Assembly: GCA_963966185.1 (NCBI GenBank)
Contig: CAWZYM010000369.1
Span: forward strand, 94,501-158,500
Source: Rhabditoides inermis
Taxonomy: Eukaryota > Nematoda > Chromadorea > Rhabditida > Rhabditidae
DNA: 64,000 bases
Direction: 5' to 3'
Under the pieces are notes generated by a model. The model did no database searches and was not told the DNA's origin. It saw only the letters and a program-made list of their open reading frames with translations. Both the position numbers and the translations under genes were made by a program. Shown piece after piece: positions 13,026 through 24,717 of this stretch; position 1 is the first letter of the stretch; the number at the start of each line of letters is the position of its first letter.

Positions 13026-14331
13026 TCGCCCCGGCTGGGGCTGTATAAAATTTGCTATGGCATATGTTTCTTTGTCCGGGCACATATCTCAAGAGTCAGA
13101 AGTTCAAATCTTGTCAACTTGGTACGTTTTGATGGGTTCCTTGACCACACGGTCACCGCTCAGATTTATTTACCTAGCTCACCTGCACAGGTAGATACAC
13201 CTGAAAATATCGATTTTTTGACCACTTTTCACATTTGAGTCCCAATAACTTTCTCCACAAACTTGTAGCAATACTGATACTTTCTACAACTAACATGTAG
13301 ATAAGTATCTCGCTTTGGGTGAACAATTCAGGTAAACAAGTAAACAAGGAAGCAAACTACACACAAAATAAGTGTTTGTTTTCAGTGTCAGATTACAAAA
13401 CCATCTACTGGGTCCACTAATGAGATAGTTGGAAACTGGATTTTATCATTTAATTATCAGTGTATCAATACCATCTCGTATGCAAATTACCAGAATTTTA
13501 GCTATTTTTTTGATTTTTCATTTTTTTTTCAAAAAAAAAACACATTAAATGCTCAGAAATATTTAAAAATTCATAACTCGGTTATTTGTCGAGGTAGAAG
13601 GTTCATATTTTGTACAGGTAACAAGTAAACGAGTACTAATTTTTAGATAAACAATTCGTCCTCATTCACCTTATTTACATATTCCAAATAAGGTCATGTG
13701 CATTTCTCAGCTTATATTACTTTTACGAACTTCATACTTGGTATAGGTAACAAGTAAACAAGTACGATGTTTACGTAAACAAAACAGGTAAACAAGTAAA
13801 CAAAAAAGTAAACAACTCCAAATCTTCTGATTTACTTGTCTAATCGAAACTAGACCAGACGGAGAGTTACAATGTAGTGTTTACAAGTCAGGTAAACAAG
13901 TAAACAAAAATGTAAACAACTCCAAAACTAGAGATTTTGATATCTAAAGTGTACTAGACTCGATAAAAAGTTCATTTCAGATGCTTATAAGTCAGGTAAA
14001 CAAGTGAACAGAGTTGTAAACAACTCCATAACTTCAGATTCCGATGTTTGATGTAAACTAGACCCAAAGGAGAGTTCATATCTAATGTTTACAAGTCATG
14101 TAAACAAGTAAACAAAAATGTAAACAACTATAAAACTTGAGATTTCCAAGTCTGATGTGTACTGGAGCTGTAGTAGAGTTCAGATTTGAAGCTTTGATGA
14201 TTTGACGCAGAGAGGCGAGCGCGCCGAAGGCGAGCGCGCCGAAGGCGCGCGAGCCTCGGAGCGCAATGCGGCGGCGAAGCCGCCGCCACTAGCGGGCCGG
14301 AGGCGAGCGAAGCGAGCCTCCGTCCCGCTAG
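13026..14331 (+). mobile_element. Helitron-like array unit E4 (1306 bp)
   Basis: Starts TCGCCCCGGCTGGGGC and TAAAATTTGCTATGGCATATG. The body is AT-rich with dense GTAAACAA. The triple-hairpin 3' end (14208-14331) has one extra GGCGAGCGCGCCGAA block and a T in the last stem (CCTCCGTCCCGCTAG), so this stem is slightly mismatched. Confidence 0.55.
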
Positions 14332-15199
14332 TCGCCTCTCTCCTCCCCTAAAATGTCAGATGCCGTTTGTCCCACCTCAGAACTCATTACTCATTCAAGT
14401 CTCGGGGCTCTCCTTTTAGGGTTAAGCATCGTTAGGGTCTGGCACGCAATCGTTTCTCTGACACCTCATTTGCATATTCCATATTTGGTATACAGAAAAC
14501 TGGTTCGTAACTTTTTACTGAGCGAGAGTTGAGAGCTGGATTTTGTTGTTTAATTATCAGTACCTTAACACCTTGCACTGTGAATTTTTCCAAATTTTTA
14601 TCTAATTTTTAAATTTTAATTTATTTTTAAAATTTCACTTTTAATTACTCAGAATCACATTCAATTTGATAACTTGGTTCGTTTTTGAGCTAAAAGGTTC
14701 ATACTCGGTACACGTAACAAGTAAACAAGTTCGAAATTTTTGGTAAAAAACAACAGTAAACAAGTAAACAAATAAGTAAACAACTCCAAATCTCATTTTT
14801 AAGGTATCTAACGTGTACTAGACCAAGTACTGAGTTCATATTTGTTGTTTACAAGTGAAGTAAACGAGTAAACAAGTTTGTAAACAACTCAGAAATGTGT
14901 TTTTAAAGTCTCTAACGTGTAGTACACAAAGTACTCATTTCTATTTTATTGCTTATTTGACATGAAAACAAGTAAGCCAAAAAGTAAACAAGTACAAATC
15001 TCATTTATTAGGTATCTAACGTGTACTAGACCGAGTACTGAGTTCAAAGTTGTTTTTAAAGTTATGTTATGACTATATATTTAGAGATTATACAGCGGAA
15101 AGGCGAGCGCGCCGAAGGCGCGCGAGCCTTGGAGCAAACGCGGCGCGAAGCGCCGCCACTAGCGGCCGGAGGCGAGCGAAGCGAGCCTCCGGCCGCTAG
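14332..15199 (+). mobile_element. Helitron-like array unit E5 (868 bp)
   Basis: A near-copy of E3 (867 bp) with the same 5' end, ATTTGCAT word, GTAAACAA series and triple-hairpin end with CTAG at 15196-15199. Confidence 0.6.
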
Positions 15200-17494
15200 T
15201 CGCCTCTCTCCCCCTAAAATTTCCTATGGTTAAGGTATGTCAGCTGAGGTACAGCTCTTACGGAACGAGACTCAGAGATGCCCTTTTAGAGTTAAGGTTC
15301 TATGGTCCCTGGGATGTCAGCATAATTCAGACATCTCATTTGCATAATTCCTTATATGGGTTCTACGAGAGGGACTTTGGACTTTGACTCGAAAATAGAC
15401 TTTTCACTATAACTCAATAACGAATTGAGGTAGACAGTTCATATTCACACCATACAACAACCTAACTAAGACAAAACTTTTAGTAAAGATATTATGTAAA
15501 CAAGTAAACAAGTAAACAAATTATGTAAACAATCTCGGAAACCTTAATAACTTTGTTAGTTTGCAATGTAGACACTTCATACTCATACCATAACACAAGT
15601 ACACAAGTACATTTATGATAGTAAACAACTCATGTCAACAAGTAAACAAAGAAGTAAACAACACAATTTTTCATTTAAGAGGTATCTAACGTGTACTAGA
15701 CCATGTACTGAGTTCAAATTTGTTGTTTACGAGAAATGTAAACAAGTAAACAAATTTGTAAACAACTCCAAATCTCATTTAAAAGGTACCTAACGTGTAC
15801 TAGACCAAGTACTGAGTTCAGAATTGTTGTTTGAAATTATGTTATGAGTATTAGAGTTAAGGTTCTATGGTCCCTGGGATGTCAGCATAATTCAGACATC
15901 TCATTTGCATAATTCCTTATATGGGTTCTACGAGAGGGACTTTGGACTTTGACTCGAAAATAGACTTTTCACTATAACTCAATAACGAATTGAGGTAGAC
16001 AGTTCATATTCACACCATACAACAACCTAACTAAGACAAAACTTTTAGTAAAGATATTATATAAACAAGTAAACAAGTAAACAAATTATGTAAACAATCT
16101 CGGAAACCTTAATAACTTTGTTAGTTTGCAATGTAGACACTTCATACTCATACCATAACACAAGTACACAAGTACATTTATGATAGTAAACAACTCATGT
16201 CAACAAGTAAACAAAGAAGTAAACAACACAATTTTTCATTTAAGAGGTATCTAACGTGTACTAGACCATGTACTGAGTTCAAATTTGTTGTTTACGAGAA
16301 ATGTAAACAAGTAAACAAATTTGTAAACAACTCCAAATCTCATTTAAAAGGTACCTAACGTGTACTAGACCAAGTACTGAGTTCAGAATTGTTGTTTGAA
16401 ATTATGTTATGAGTATTAGAGTTAAGGTTCTATGGTCCCTGGGATGTCAGCATAATTCAGACATCTCATTTGCATAATTCCTTATATGGGTTCTACGAGA
16501 GGGACTTTGGACTTTGACTCGAAAATAGACTTTTCACTATAACTCAATAACGAATTGAGGTAGACAGTTCATATTCACACCATACAACAACCTAACTAAG
16601 ACAAAACTTTTAGTAAAGATATTATGTAAACAAGTAAACAAGTAAACAAATTATGTAAACAATCTCGGAAACCTTAATAACTTTGTTAGTTTGCAATGTA
16701 GACACTTCATACTCATACCATAACACAAGTACATTTATGATAGTAAACAACTCATGTCAACAAGTAAACAAAGAAGTAAACAACACAATTTTTCATTTAA
16801 GAGGTATCTAACGTGTACTAGACCATGTACTGAGTTCAAATTTGTTGTTTACGAGAAATGTAAACAAGTAAACAAATTTGTGAACAACTCCAAATCTCAT
16901 TTAAAAGGTACCTAACGTGTACTAGACCAAGTACTGAGTTCAGAATTGTTGTTTGAAATTATGTTATGAGTATTAGAGTTAAGGTTCTATGGTCCCTGGG
17001 ATGTCAGCATAATTCAGACATCTCATTTGCATAATTCCTTATATGGGTTCTACGAGAGGGACTTTGGACTTTGACTCGAAAATAGACTTTTCACTATAAC
17101 TCAATAACGAATTGAGGTAGACAGTTCATATTCACACCATACAACAACCTAACTAAGACAAAACTTTTAGTAAAGATATTATGTAAACAAGTAAACAAGT
17201 AAACAAATTATGTAAACAATCTCGGAAACCTTAATAACTTTGTTAGTTTGCAATGTAGACACTTCATACTCATACCATAACACAAGTACACAAGTACATT
17301 TATGATAGTAAACAACTCATGTCAACAAGTAAACAAAGAAGTAAACAACACAATTTTTCATTTAAGAGGTATTATTTAGAGGTTTTAGAGCGGAAAGGCG
17401 AGCGCGCCGAAGGCGCGCGAGCCTTGGAGCAAACGCGGCGCGAAGCGCCGCCACTAGCGGCCGGAGGCGAGCGAAGCGAGCCTCCGGCCGCTAG
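15200..17494 (+). mobile_element. Helitron-like array unit E6, internally amplified (2295 bp)
   Basis: Starts TCGCCTCTCTCCCCCTAAAATTTCC and ends with the triple hairpin and CTAG at 17491-17494. Its size comes from a 565-bp internal tandem repeat. With the repeat collapsed the unit would be about 600-700 bp, like E9. Confidence 0.6.
15287..17370 (+). repeat. 565-bp tandem repeat, about 3.7 copies
   Basis: The word GTTAAGGTTCTATGGTCCCT occurs at 15291, 15856, 16421 and 16978, giving periods 565, 565 and 557. The shorter third copy has lost 8 bp at ACACAAGTAC. Copies are otherwise almost identical, so the amplification is recent. Confidence 0.92.
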
Positions 17495-18535
17495 TCGCCA
17501 CTCTCCCCCCCCTAAAATTTCCTATGGAGTTTGTTGTCCGCTCACGTACAGAGTTTCTGGGTAGAGGACTCGAGCTGACCTTTCAGACTTAAGTTAGATT
17601 ACTCAATGAGTCGGCACATAAATTTTTTCATCTCATTTGCATAACTCCTTATAGGGGTTCACTAGCAACCTGACACCTGGACATAGACTGAAAATGACAC
17701 TTTTCGACCAAATTTTTGTTATAACTCGCTTCATTTCACAGGTACACTGTCACTACTTGGTACATATAACAAGTACACAAGACTTATAATTTAGGTAAAC
17801 AAAACAAGTAAACAAGTAAACAAACAAGTAAACAATAAACATATGTTCAAAGTTCCAGTTTTCAGAACTTCTATGTAAACTTCATCTTATTTTTGAGATA
17901 TGAAGATACCCTTTCAGGGTTATGACACGATAAGTGTCGATAATCAGATTTCATAATATCACCTCATTTGCATATTCCCAAATACGGTAAATGTTGTCTC
18001 TAAAATAGTTTTCAAATTGTAAAAATCGTTTCTCAGTCGGTTTTCCACCTAGACACTTCATACTTGGTACAAACAACAAGTACACAGGTTCCAAGTTTTT
18101 GGTAAACAACAACAGTAAAAAGTAGTAAACAACTAAGAAAACAACTCCAAATCTCATTTAAAAAGTATTTAACGTGTACTAGACCGAGTACTGAGTTCAT
18201 GTTTATTGTTTACAGTAAACAACTCAGAAATGTGTTTTAAAAGTCTCTAACATGAAGTACACAAAGTACAGAGTTTTATTTTGTTGTTTAATTGGCATGT
18301 AAACAAGTAAACAAAAAAGTAAACAAGTACAAATCTCATTTATTAGGTATCTAACGTGTACTAGACCGACTACTGAGTTCAGAGTTGTTGTTAAAAGTTA
18401 TGCTATGACTATATAGTTAGAGATTATACAGCGGAAAGGCGAGCGCGCCGAAGGCGCGCGAGCCTTGGAGCGAACGCGGCGCGAAGCGCCGCCACTAGCG
18501 GCCGGAGGCGAGCGAAGCGAGCCTCCGGCCGCTAG
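17495..18535 (+). mobile_element. Helitron-like array unit E7 (1041 bp)
   Basis: Begins TCGCCACTCTCCCC...TAAAATTTCCTATGG and ends at the triple hairpin (18427-18535). It has two CTCATTTGCATA words (17630 and 17966) and many GTAAACAA words, so it may be a fusion of two units that lost one hairpin junction. Confidence 0.55.
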
Positions 18536-19566
18536 TCTGCCCCTGCCGGCTCCCTTAAATTTGCTATGGCGTGTGTCTGTTTGTTTGTTTGTTTGTTTGT
18601 TTGTTTGTTTGTCCAGAGGTCTCCAGCTCTATGGCGTGGACCTAGAAACTTCTCCTTATAGGGTTAGAGTTGATATGGTCCTGTGACGCTCGCGTTTACC
18701 TGGCACCTCATTTGCATAATTCCTTTTATGGGTTTACTAAGAACTCTGGACTTAGAATCTCAAACTTGTGACGTTTCTATATGAACTCTGTCAGTTTTAG
18801 ACCTAGAGACTTGATACTTGGTACACGTAACAAGTAAACAACGTCGAAATTTTTGGTAAACAACAACAGTAAACAAGTAAACAAATAGGTAAACAACTCC
18901 AAATCTCTTTTTGAAGGTATCTAACGTGTACTAGACCAAGTACTCAGTTCATAATTATTGTTTACAAGTCATGTAAACAAGTAAACAAATCTGTAAACAA
19001 CTCAGAAATGTGTTTTTTATGACTCTAACATAAAGTACACAAAGTACAGAGTTTGATTTTGTTGTTTATTTGGCATGTAAACATGTAAACAAATAAGTAA
19101 ACAACTCCAAATCTCTTTTTGAAGGTATCTAACGTGGACTAGACCAAGTACTCAGTTCATATTTATTGTTTACAAGTCATGTGAACAAGTAAAAAAATTT
19201 GTAAACAACTCAGAAATGTGTTTTAAAGCTGTCTAACATGTAGTACACAAAATACTAAGTTCGATTTTGTTGTTTATTTGAGATGTAAACAAGTAAACAA
19301 AAAAGTAAACAACTCCAAATTTTGTTCTAAAGGTATCTAACGTGTACTAGACCAAGTATTCAGTTCATAAATATTGTTTACAAAGTAAGTAAACAAGTAA
19401 ACAAAGCTCAAACGTTCTATTTTCAAGAAGAATCCTGTTTTTTTTCACGGATCATCGCAGAAAGGCGAGCGCGCCGGAGGCGCGCGAGCCTTGACGCGCA
19501 ATGCGGCGGCGAAGCCGCCGCCACTAGCGGGCCGGAGGCGAGCGAAGCGAGCCTCCGGCCCGCTAG
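18536..19566 (+). mobile_element. Helitron-like array unit E8 (1031 bp)
   Basis: Begins TCTGCCCCTGCCGGCTCCCT, TTAAATTTGCTATGGCGTGTG, then a (TTTG)n run. It contains CTCATTTGCATAATTCC and repeated GTAAACAA. It ends at CTAG 19563-19566 after the triple hairpin. Confidence 0.6.
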
Positions 19567-20175
19567 TCTGCCCCGGCCGGCTCCCTTAAATTTGCTATGG
19601 CGTGTGTCTGTTTGTTTGTTTGTTTGTCCAGAGGTCTCCAGCTCTATGGCGTGGACTTAGACACTTGCCCTTAAAGGGTTAGACTTGGTATGGGCCTGTG
19701 ACGCTCGCGTTTACCTGGCACCTCATTTGCATAATTCCTTATATGGGTTCACTAAGAACCCTGGACTTGGAATCTGAAATTTGTAACACTTCTATATGAA
19801 CTCTGTCAGTTTTGGACTTGGAGAGTTGATATTTGGTACAAGCAACAAGTACACGAGTTCAAAATTTTTGGTAAACAACAACAGTAAACAAGTAAACAAA
19901 AACGTAAACAATTGCAAATCTCATTTCAAAGGTATCTAACGTGTACTAGACCAAGTACTGAGTTCATAACTATTGTTTATAAGTGAAGTAAACAAAAAGT
20001 AAACAAAGCTCAAACGTTCCATTTTCAAGTAGAATCCTGTTAGAAATCTTTTTTTACTTACTATCGCAGAAAGGCGAGCGCGCCGAAGGCGCGCGAGCCT
20101 TGGCGCGCAATGCGGCGGCGAAGCCGCCGCCACTAGCGGGCCGGAGGCGAGCGAAGCGAGCCTCCGGCCCGCTAG
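19567..20175 (+). mobile_element. Helitron-like array unit E9 (609 bp)
   Basis: Shortest complete unit and closest relative of E8 at both ends. It gives the minimal plan: TC start, TTAAATTTGCTATGG, ATTTGCAT, a GTAAACAA block, three hairpins, CTAG. A further start (TCTGCCCCTGCC at 20176) follows but breaks off after about 50 bp. Confidence 0.6.
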
Positions 20176-20295
20176 TCTGCCCCTGCCGGCTCCCTTAAAT
20201 TTGCTATGGTGTCTGTTGGTTTGATAAAAATAAGGGTGCACGCAGTAGAAAGAGAAAGAAAGAATGAACTAACTATGAGTTAAGCCACCACAATC

Positions 20296-20301
20296 GCAAG
20301 T

Positions 20302-20343
<42 letters not shown>

Positions 20344-20400
20344 AAGAGATAGAGAGAAAGAGTGAGAGAAAGAGAGTGTGTGTGTGAGAGAGAGAGAGTA
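20296..20400 (+). repeat. (GA)n / (GT)n microsatellite
   Basis: Simple purine repeat with a short GTGTGTGTG insertion; no gene is seen from 20220 to 20600. Confidence 0.85.
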
Positions 20401-20599
20401 CATAATGAAAACCACCTCCCCCTTCACTAACTAAAATCGATCGCGAAATATGAGCAAATGAACTTTTTTTTTTACCATGTCCATGTCTTCTCAATTCAAT
20501 GTCAGTACTGAAAGTGAAATTCATGTGCTATGAAAAAGAGACAGTGATATCCGGACGGCCGAGAGGATTTATTTAATGCTCTATATGGGAAAATGTTGA

Positions 20600-21018
20600 C
20601 TTCGAATTAGAGAGGGCGCGCAGCGCCCTCTCTTTTGGCTTAGGATAAGGCTCGCGCCAGAGTTTTCAAGAAGCGATATCCAAAGGTCATGTTAGCAGCA
20701 ATGTGAACTCATTCAATTCATGTTAGTTAGATTCGCACGGTTCCGTAGGGCAGATCACTGGTTGACGCCATTTTTGTATATTTTATCCGAAAGAAGTTAT
20801 GAGCGATCGCGCGCACCCATGAGGCGGCAGGCCAGCGTGTGGGTGTGTGTGTGTGGTTCCCGTCACTCTGGCTAGCTCTCTCTCCCGGCAGGCGGGCAGG
20901 GCGCGCAGAGAAATCGCGAGAGAGCACGCTGTCGGCAGAGAGCGCAGACATGCACTTACGCCACGGCGACCGAAATGCAGAGAAAAGTGTCGTTTAAAAT
21001 CGTTTCTATACAATACAA
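20600..21018 (+). repeat. Dispersed repeat, copy 1 (inverted copy at 45198-45637)
   Basis: It starts with the hairpin AGAGGGCGCGCAGCGCCCTCT (20610-20632), followed by TTTTGGCTTAGG, then sequence shared in reverse complement with 45198-45637, including AAGCGATATCCAAAGGTCA and a GTGTGTGTG run. A third, short piece lies near 43420-43460. A GC-rich terminal hairpin again marks one end. The element class is unknown. Confidence 0.7.
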
Positions 21019-21133
21019 AGAAAAATATAGTTGCATATCATATACACGCAACATTGTCACATGTCACATCATAAAATGTGTCACATCAAAGTTCTGTGCG
21101 TACTAATGAACGACAGAGCTTGGGAATCAGTAA

Positions 21134-21249
21134 GGGCCTCGGCAGACTTATCGCAATCGCCGAATCGCCAAGCTTGGCGTTTTCGAATGTTAGCGATTCG
21201 CCAGCGATTCGCCGGCGATTCGGCGATTGCGATAAGTCTGCCGAGGCCC
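21134..21249. repeat. 116-bp foldback element, 36-bp perfect arms
   Basis: GGGCCTCGGCAGACTTATCG starts the left arm and its exact reverse complement ends the right arm; 36 bp match without error around a 44-bp middle. The middle holds further GCGATTCGCC repeats. No clear target duplication is seen. Confidence 0.85.
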
Positions 21250-21292
21250 AAAGATTAGAAATTTTTTATGAAATTTAACAAAAGCACATGTA

Positions 21293-21457
21293 TTATCTGT
21301 TAAAAAGTACTTGCGTAAAGATAGTAAGTTTGTCTTGACCCAATACAACAAAAGCGCATGCACAAAACGTTTACAAACACTAACACAAACCTGCGCATAA
21401 CGGACAGTGGACACTAACAGATGAAATATAACAATATACAAATGAAAAAGTCAATAT

Positions 21458-21502
<45 letters not shown>

Positions 21503-21627
21503 AGGGAGAAGATGGAGAGAGAGGTGCAGGTTTGTGTTAGTATTTGTAAACGTTTTATGCATGCGCTTTTGTTGTATTGGGTCAAGACAAACTTACTATC
21601 TTTACGCAAGTACTTTTTAACAGATAA
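21293..21627. mobile_element. Tc1/mariner-like foldback MITE, TA-flanked
   Basis: The arms are about 100 bp and near-perfect: TTATCTGTTAAAAAGTACTT on the left, reverse complement on the right, around a (GA)n core. TA flanks both sides (21291-21292, 21628-21629). Related copies lie at 22895-23162, 43088-43290 and from 63944 to the window end. Confidence 0.75.
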
Positions 21628-22894
21628 TATACTTTCACTTCACATACGATATTACTGACATTAACGAAATCGTGACCTTCACACCTTCATATTCAGTATT
21701 GAAATTCTAAATTATGAAACATGAACTGGATAGGTAAACTCGGGTTTGCCGAGAGGAATCAATAGAGCTATTGATCGCCCCGATCGGTTGACCCTGTGAC
21801 CCACTACGACAGATAACTCTGTTTGAAACATGCCGACATAGCCTCGCCTCGGCGCCGTGTACCCCGCGATGGCGTGCCAGCCAGCTTATACAGGTCAATT
21901 TTTAAAACGTTTCCATTGGAATAGGGGTAATTCGGTCCGGCGAACACGATATCGTTGAGAAAACACGATATTCCCGCCTCCTTTACCACGTAAAGTGTTG
22001 GCGAATTTTGCTGAAAATTGGAGGGGACGTCATTTGCAGCTTCTAGAAGGCCCATATCAATTTGCACGTCATGAAACGCAAAGATAAGCCCGCGACGAGC
22101 TCCAGAAGAGTGTCCCGGAGAGAGAAATCGCCTCTAATCGAACGCGGCGGGGCGAGAGAGCAAGCGCGGCAGACAGGAAAGGGTAGCGATTGCGAAATAG
22201 TTGAGCCATCTGGGGAGCAATGGGAAATCGATCGATTTCCGGGTGACTGTTTCAGGTTTTCAAAAGTGAGAAAATGACATCAACTTCTGCACACGTGTCA
22301 AATCGAACACGCTTTTTACGCCTGCGCAAACGCCGTCTCGCTGAGACGTCGGCGAGAGAAGTTAGAGAGCCGAAAAAGTGACGTTTTGATGAAAAATAGC
22401 GAAAAGAAAAGAGCCGTAGTGAAGGAACGGAGAAAGCAATGGATTGAAACTTTGATAGCCTCGAGAACACATGTGACCTGAAATACTGGCTGAGGGCCGA
22501 CCTTGAAACTGCCTCCGGCGAGAAGGGGCGATTGCCGAAAAAGGCCGCGATTTTTTTATATAGTATTGTTCTATCAAAGTGTTTGTATATTCCCTTCCCC
22601 CCATCCCCCATATGTTATAAAACAGCAATGTTGTAACTATATATGTCCGGTAGGAGCCCCCCATAAGCCCCCCACTAGATGTTTGATACAGATAGCCTAT
22701 GGTCAGCTCAATATTTGCCACGCTGTACATTTCCTGTTGTGTTATTGTGTCTCTATAATCTCTTGGCAGATAAAGATTATTATATGTGTTGGCGCGCAGC
22801 CAAAAATGTCCCCTTCGGTCAAGCGTTCGCGCCCGACATAAACGCAAGATCGTTACCCTATATACGCGCCGGCGCGCGTGCCTGAGAGCCGCCT

Positions 22895-23162
22895 CAAAAG
22901 TACTTGCGTAAAGAGTCACTGTTTGAGCTTGTGTAAACCCAATTCAACAAAAGCACATGCATAAACAACTTTTCCATACCACAAAGCTGTTCGAAAGAGA
23001 CTGTTGTGAATCGTAAAACGAATAGAAAAAAAGAGTTTCACAAAGAGAAATAGAGATTGTACAGAGTAGGTTTGTGTTAGTGAAAAGTTGTTTATGCATG
23101 TGCTTTTGTTGAATTGGGTTTCCACAAGCAGTGACTCTTTACGCAAATACTTTTAAAAGATA
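22895..23162. mobile_element. Second copy of the TTAAAAGTACTTGCG foldback MITE
   Basis: CAAAAGTACTTGCGTAAAGA on the left pairs with TCTTTACGCAAATACTTTTA on the right. The arms include CCCAATTCAACAAAAGCACA. The left terminus is eroded (CCTCAAAAG instead of TTTTAAAAG). Confidence 0.7.
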
Positions 23163-24040
23163 TTTCATCAATTGCATTATGAAACGTTTGCAAATGAGAA
23201 GAGGACAATTAACCTTGTCTCCCGTCGTCTCTCACGTCTAGCTCACTTTTCAGTTTTCGAAACCGTAGCGAGAGATCATTGTAGAACGAGTTTTTGATCC
23301 GTCGACAGTCGTTCGATGTGCAGCACTTGATTCTTCTTGAGTCGCGCGTTATCCACAGTCTCGCTATTCGAGGAGCATTTGATAATTGGATGCGTAGCAT
23401 TATCCACTATTTATAAATGTTTCAATCGTGGACACTAAAAAAAATTGATCCAATGTGGTGCGAACAATCATTTTTACGAGTCGGTGATGTTTTGACAACA
23501 CTTGGACAGCTAGTTTTCGAGAACGAATACCAGCAATCACTTCAATTTCGGATAGCACTTTGAACAGGGCGCTTTTTTCTTGATCGGTGACTGCTACATG
23601 TTGCGTGGAAAATTGAGAAACAATTCAATAATTAGACCAATCTGACTATTGGTTAGTTTGGAGTAATCAACAGGCTTTCTTGATAGTAGAACGAAGTCAA
23701 AAAAAACTGCAGTGCACACGTATTCTTGCAGACATTTTCACAGTAAGACGATTTGAATGATATAATCAGTTTGACTTTTATTACTTTTATACAAAATCTC
23801 GGTCAACTTTCACTTTACGTCACGCGCCAGGAGCCAGGGTTCGCTGCGATATAACGAATAATTTCGAAATTCAAGAAACTAGGAGGTGGCGTGGGAGAGC
23901 GGGCGGAGAAAATCACTATCACAACTGCGCGCTGTAATCTGCATATCCGCGTTGGCTGTTAATCGCTCGCGCCGAATAGCCGCATATTTCGGCGACGAAT
24001 CAGCTTTACATACGCGTAGGCTAATTGAAATGGAGCGACT
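23163..24040. other. Noncoding; presumed upstream region of the tandem-repeat receptor gene
   Basis: No reading frame here is convincing. The stretch holds several CGTCGAC and TTTTTCTTGAT words but no long repeat. 21630-22890 is likewise without a gene I can support, apart from short palindromic GC-rich pieces such as ATCGATCGATTTCC near 22220. Confidence 0.5.
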
Positions 24041-24047
24041 CGGACGG

Positions 24048-24055
24048 CATAAAAG
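24048..24055 (+). promoter_or_regulatory. TATA box of the repeat-receptor gene
   Basis: CATAAAAG lies 33 bp before the ATG at 24089. A TCAGTC word, like an initiator, lies at about 24080, the right distance downstream of a TATA element. Confidence 0.5.
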
Positions 24056-24088
24056 CGGGCGGCCGCCGTCATTCCACATCAGTCGAGC

Positions 24089-24668
24089 ATGGTCGCCTCC
24101 TCGCCCGGTCATCTGTTCAGGCGACTGCTGCCGCTCCTCTTCCTTCCAATCCTACTTCCCCTCCTTGCCCCTTCTCCCGCACTCTCCGCCGCGACACGCG
24201 GATTCACCGATGCCGCAGCCAAGTACCCGAAGAAACACACCGTTGTAGGGGGAACGGGAACACACCGGTTCCCGTTCCCCCTACAGTACTTGTACCGTAT
24301 CCGTTGCAGGGCGGAGGACCCGGAGTCGAACGGCAGAGAGAAGGGTTGCAGGTGCACCTTCGTCATGGTTCTCTCTGACGAGGCGCGCGCCAAGTGCTGC
24401 GCCGTCGTCGACTCGCGCTTCTTCGAAACGGTACGGGGTACTGTAGCTGGAGTACTGTAGGGTACCGTATACCTAACTAGGAAATACGCGCTTCTTCGGA
24501 ACGGTACTGACGTAATATGGTGTACTGTGGTACTTCATAAGGTACACCTTATGTAACCTTATGGCTTGTTTCAGTACTTTGCCGATCCCAGTGGACAAAC
24601 GAATGAAGAGTTCAAGTGCATAGTTCGTGAGTGGATGACGTCATTGCCCCTCCACATGCCGTTATACC

Positions 24669-24717
<49 letters not shown>

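Noticed and set aside
12882..13194. Frames with LAAGGERSEPPAAS at the array hairpins
   Set aside because: They are translations of the GC hairpin and appear at each unit end on both strands; no gene is implied.
7385..20175. CRISPR-like array
   Set aside because: Units are 0.6-2.6 kb with no short regular repeat-spacer pattern, and the genome is eukaryotic.
21804..22067. 87-codon minus-strand frame (NDIVFAGPNYPYSNGNVLKI)
   Set aside because: Reasonable composition and a TTTTCAG inside, but no start, partner exon or recognised domain; too weak to call.
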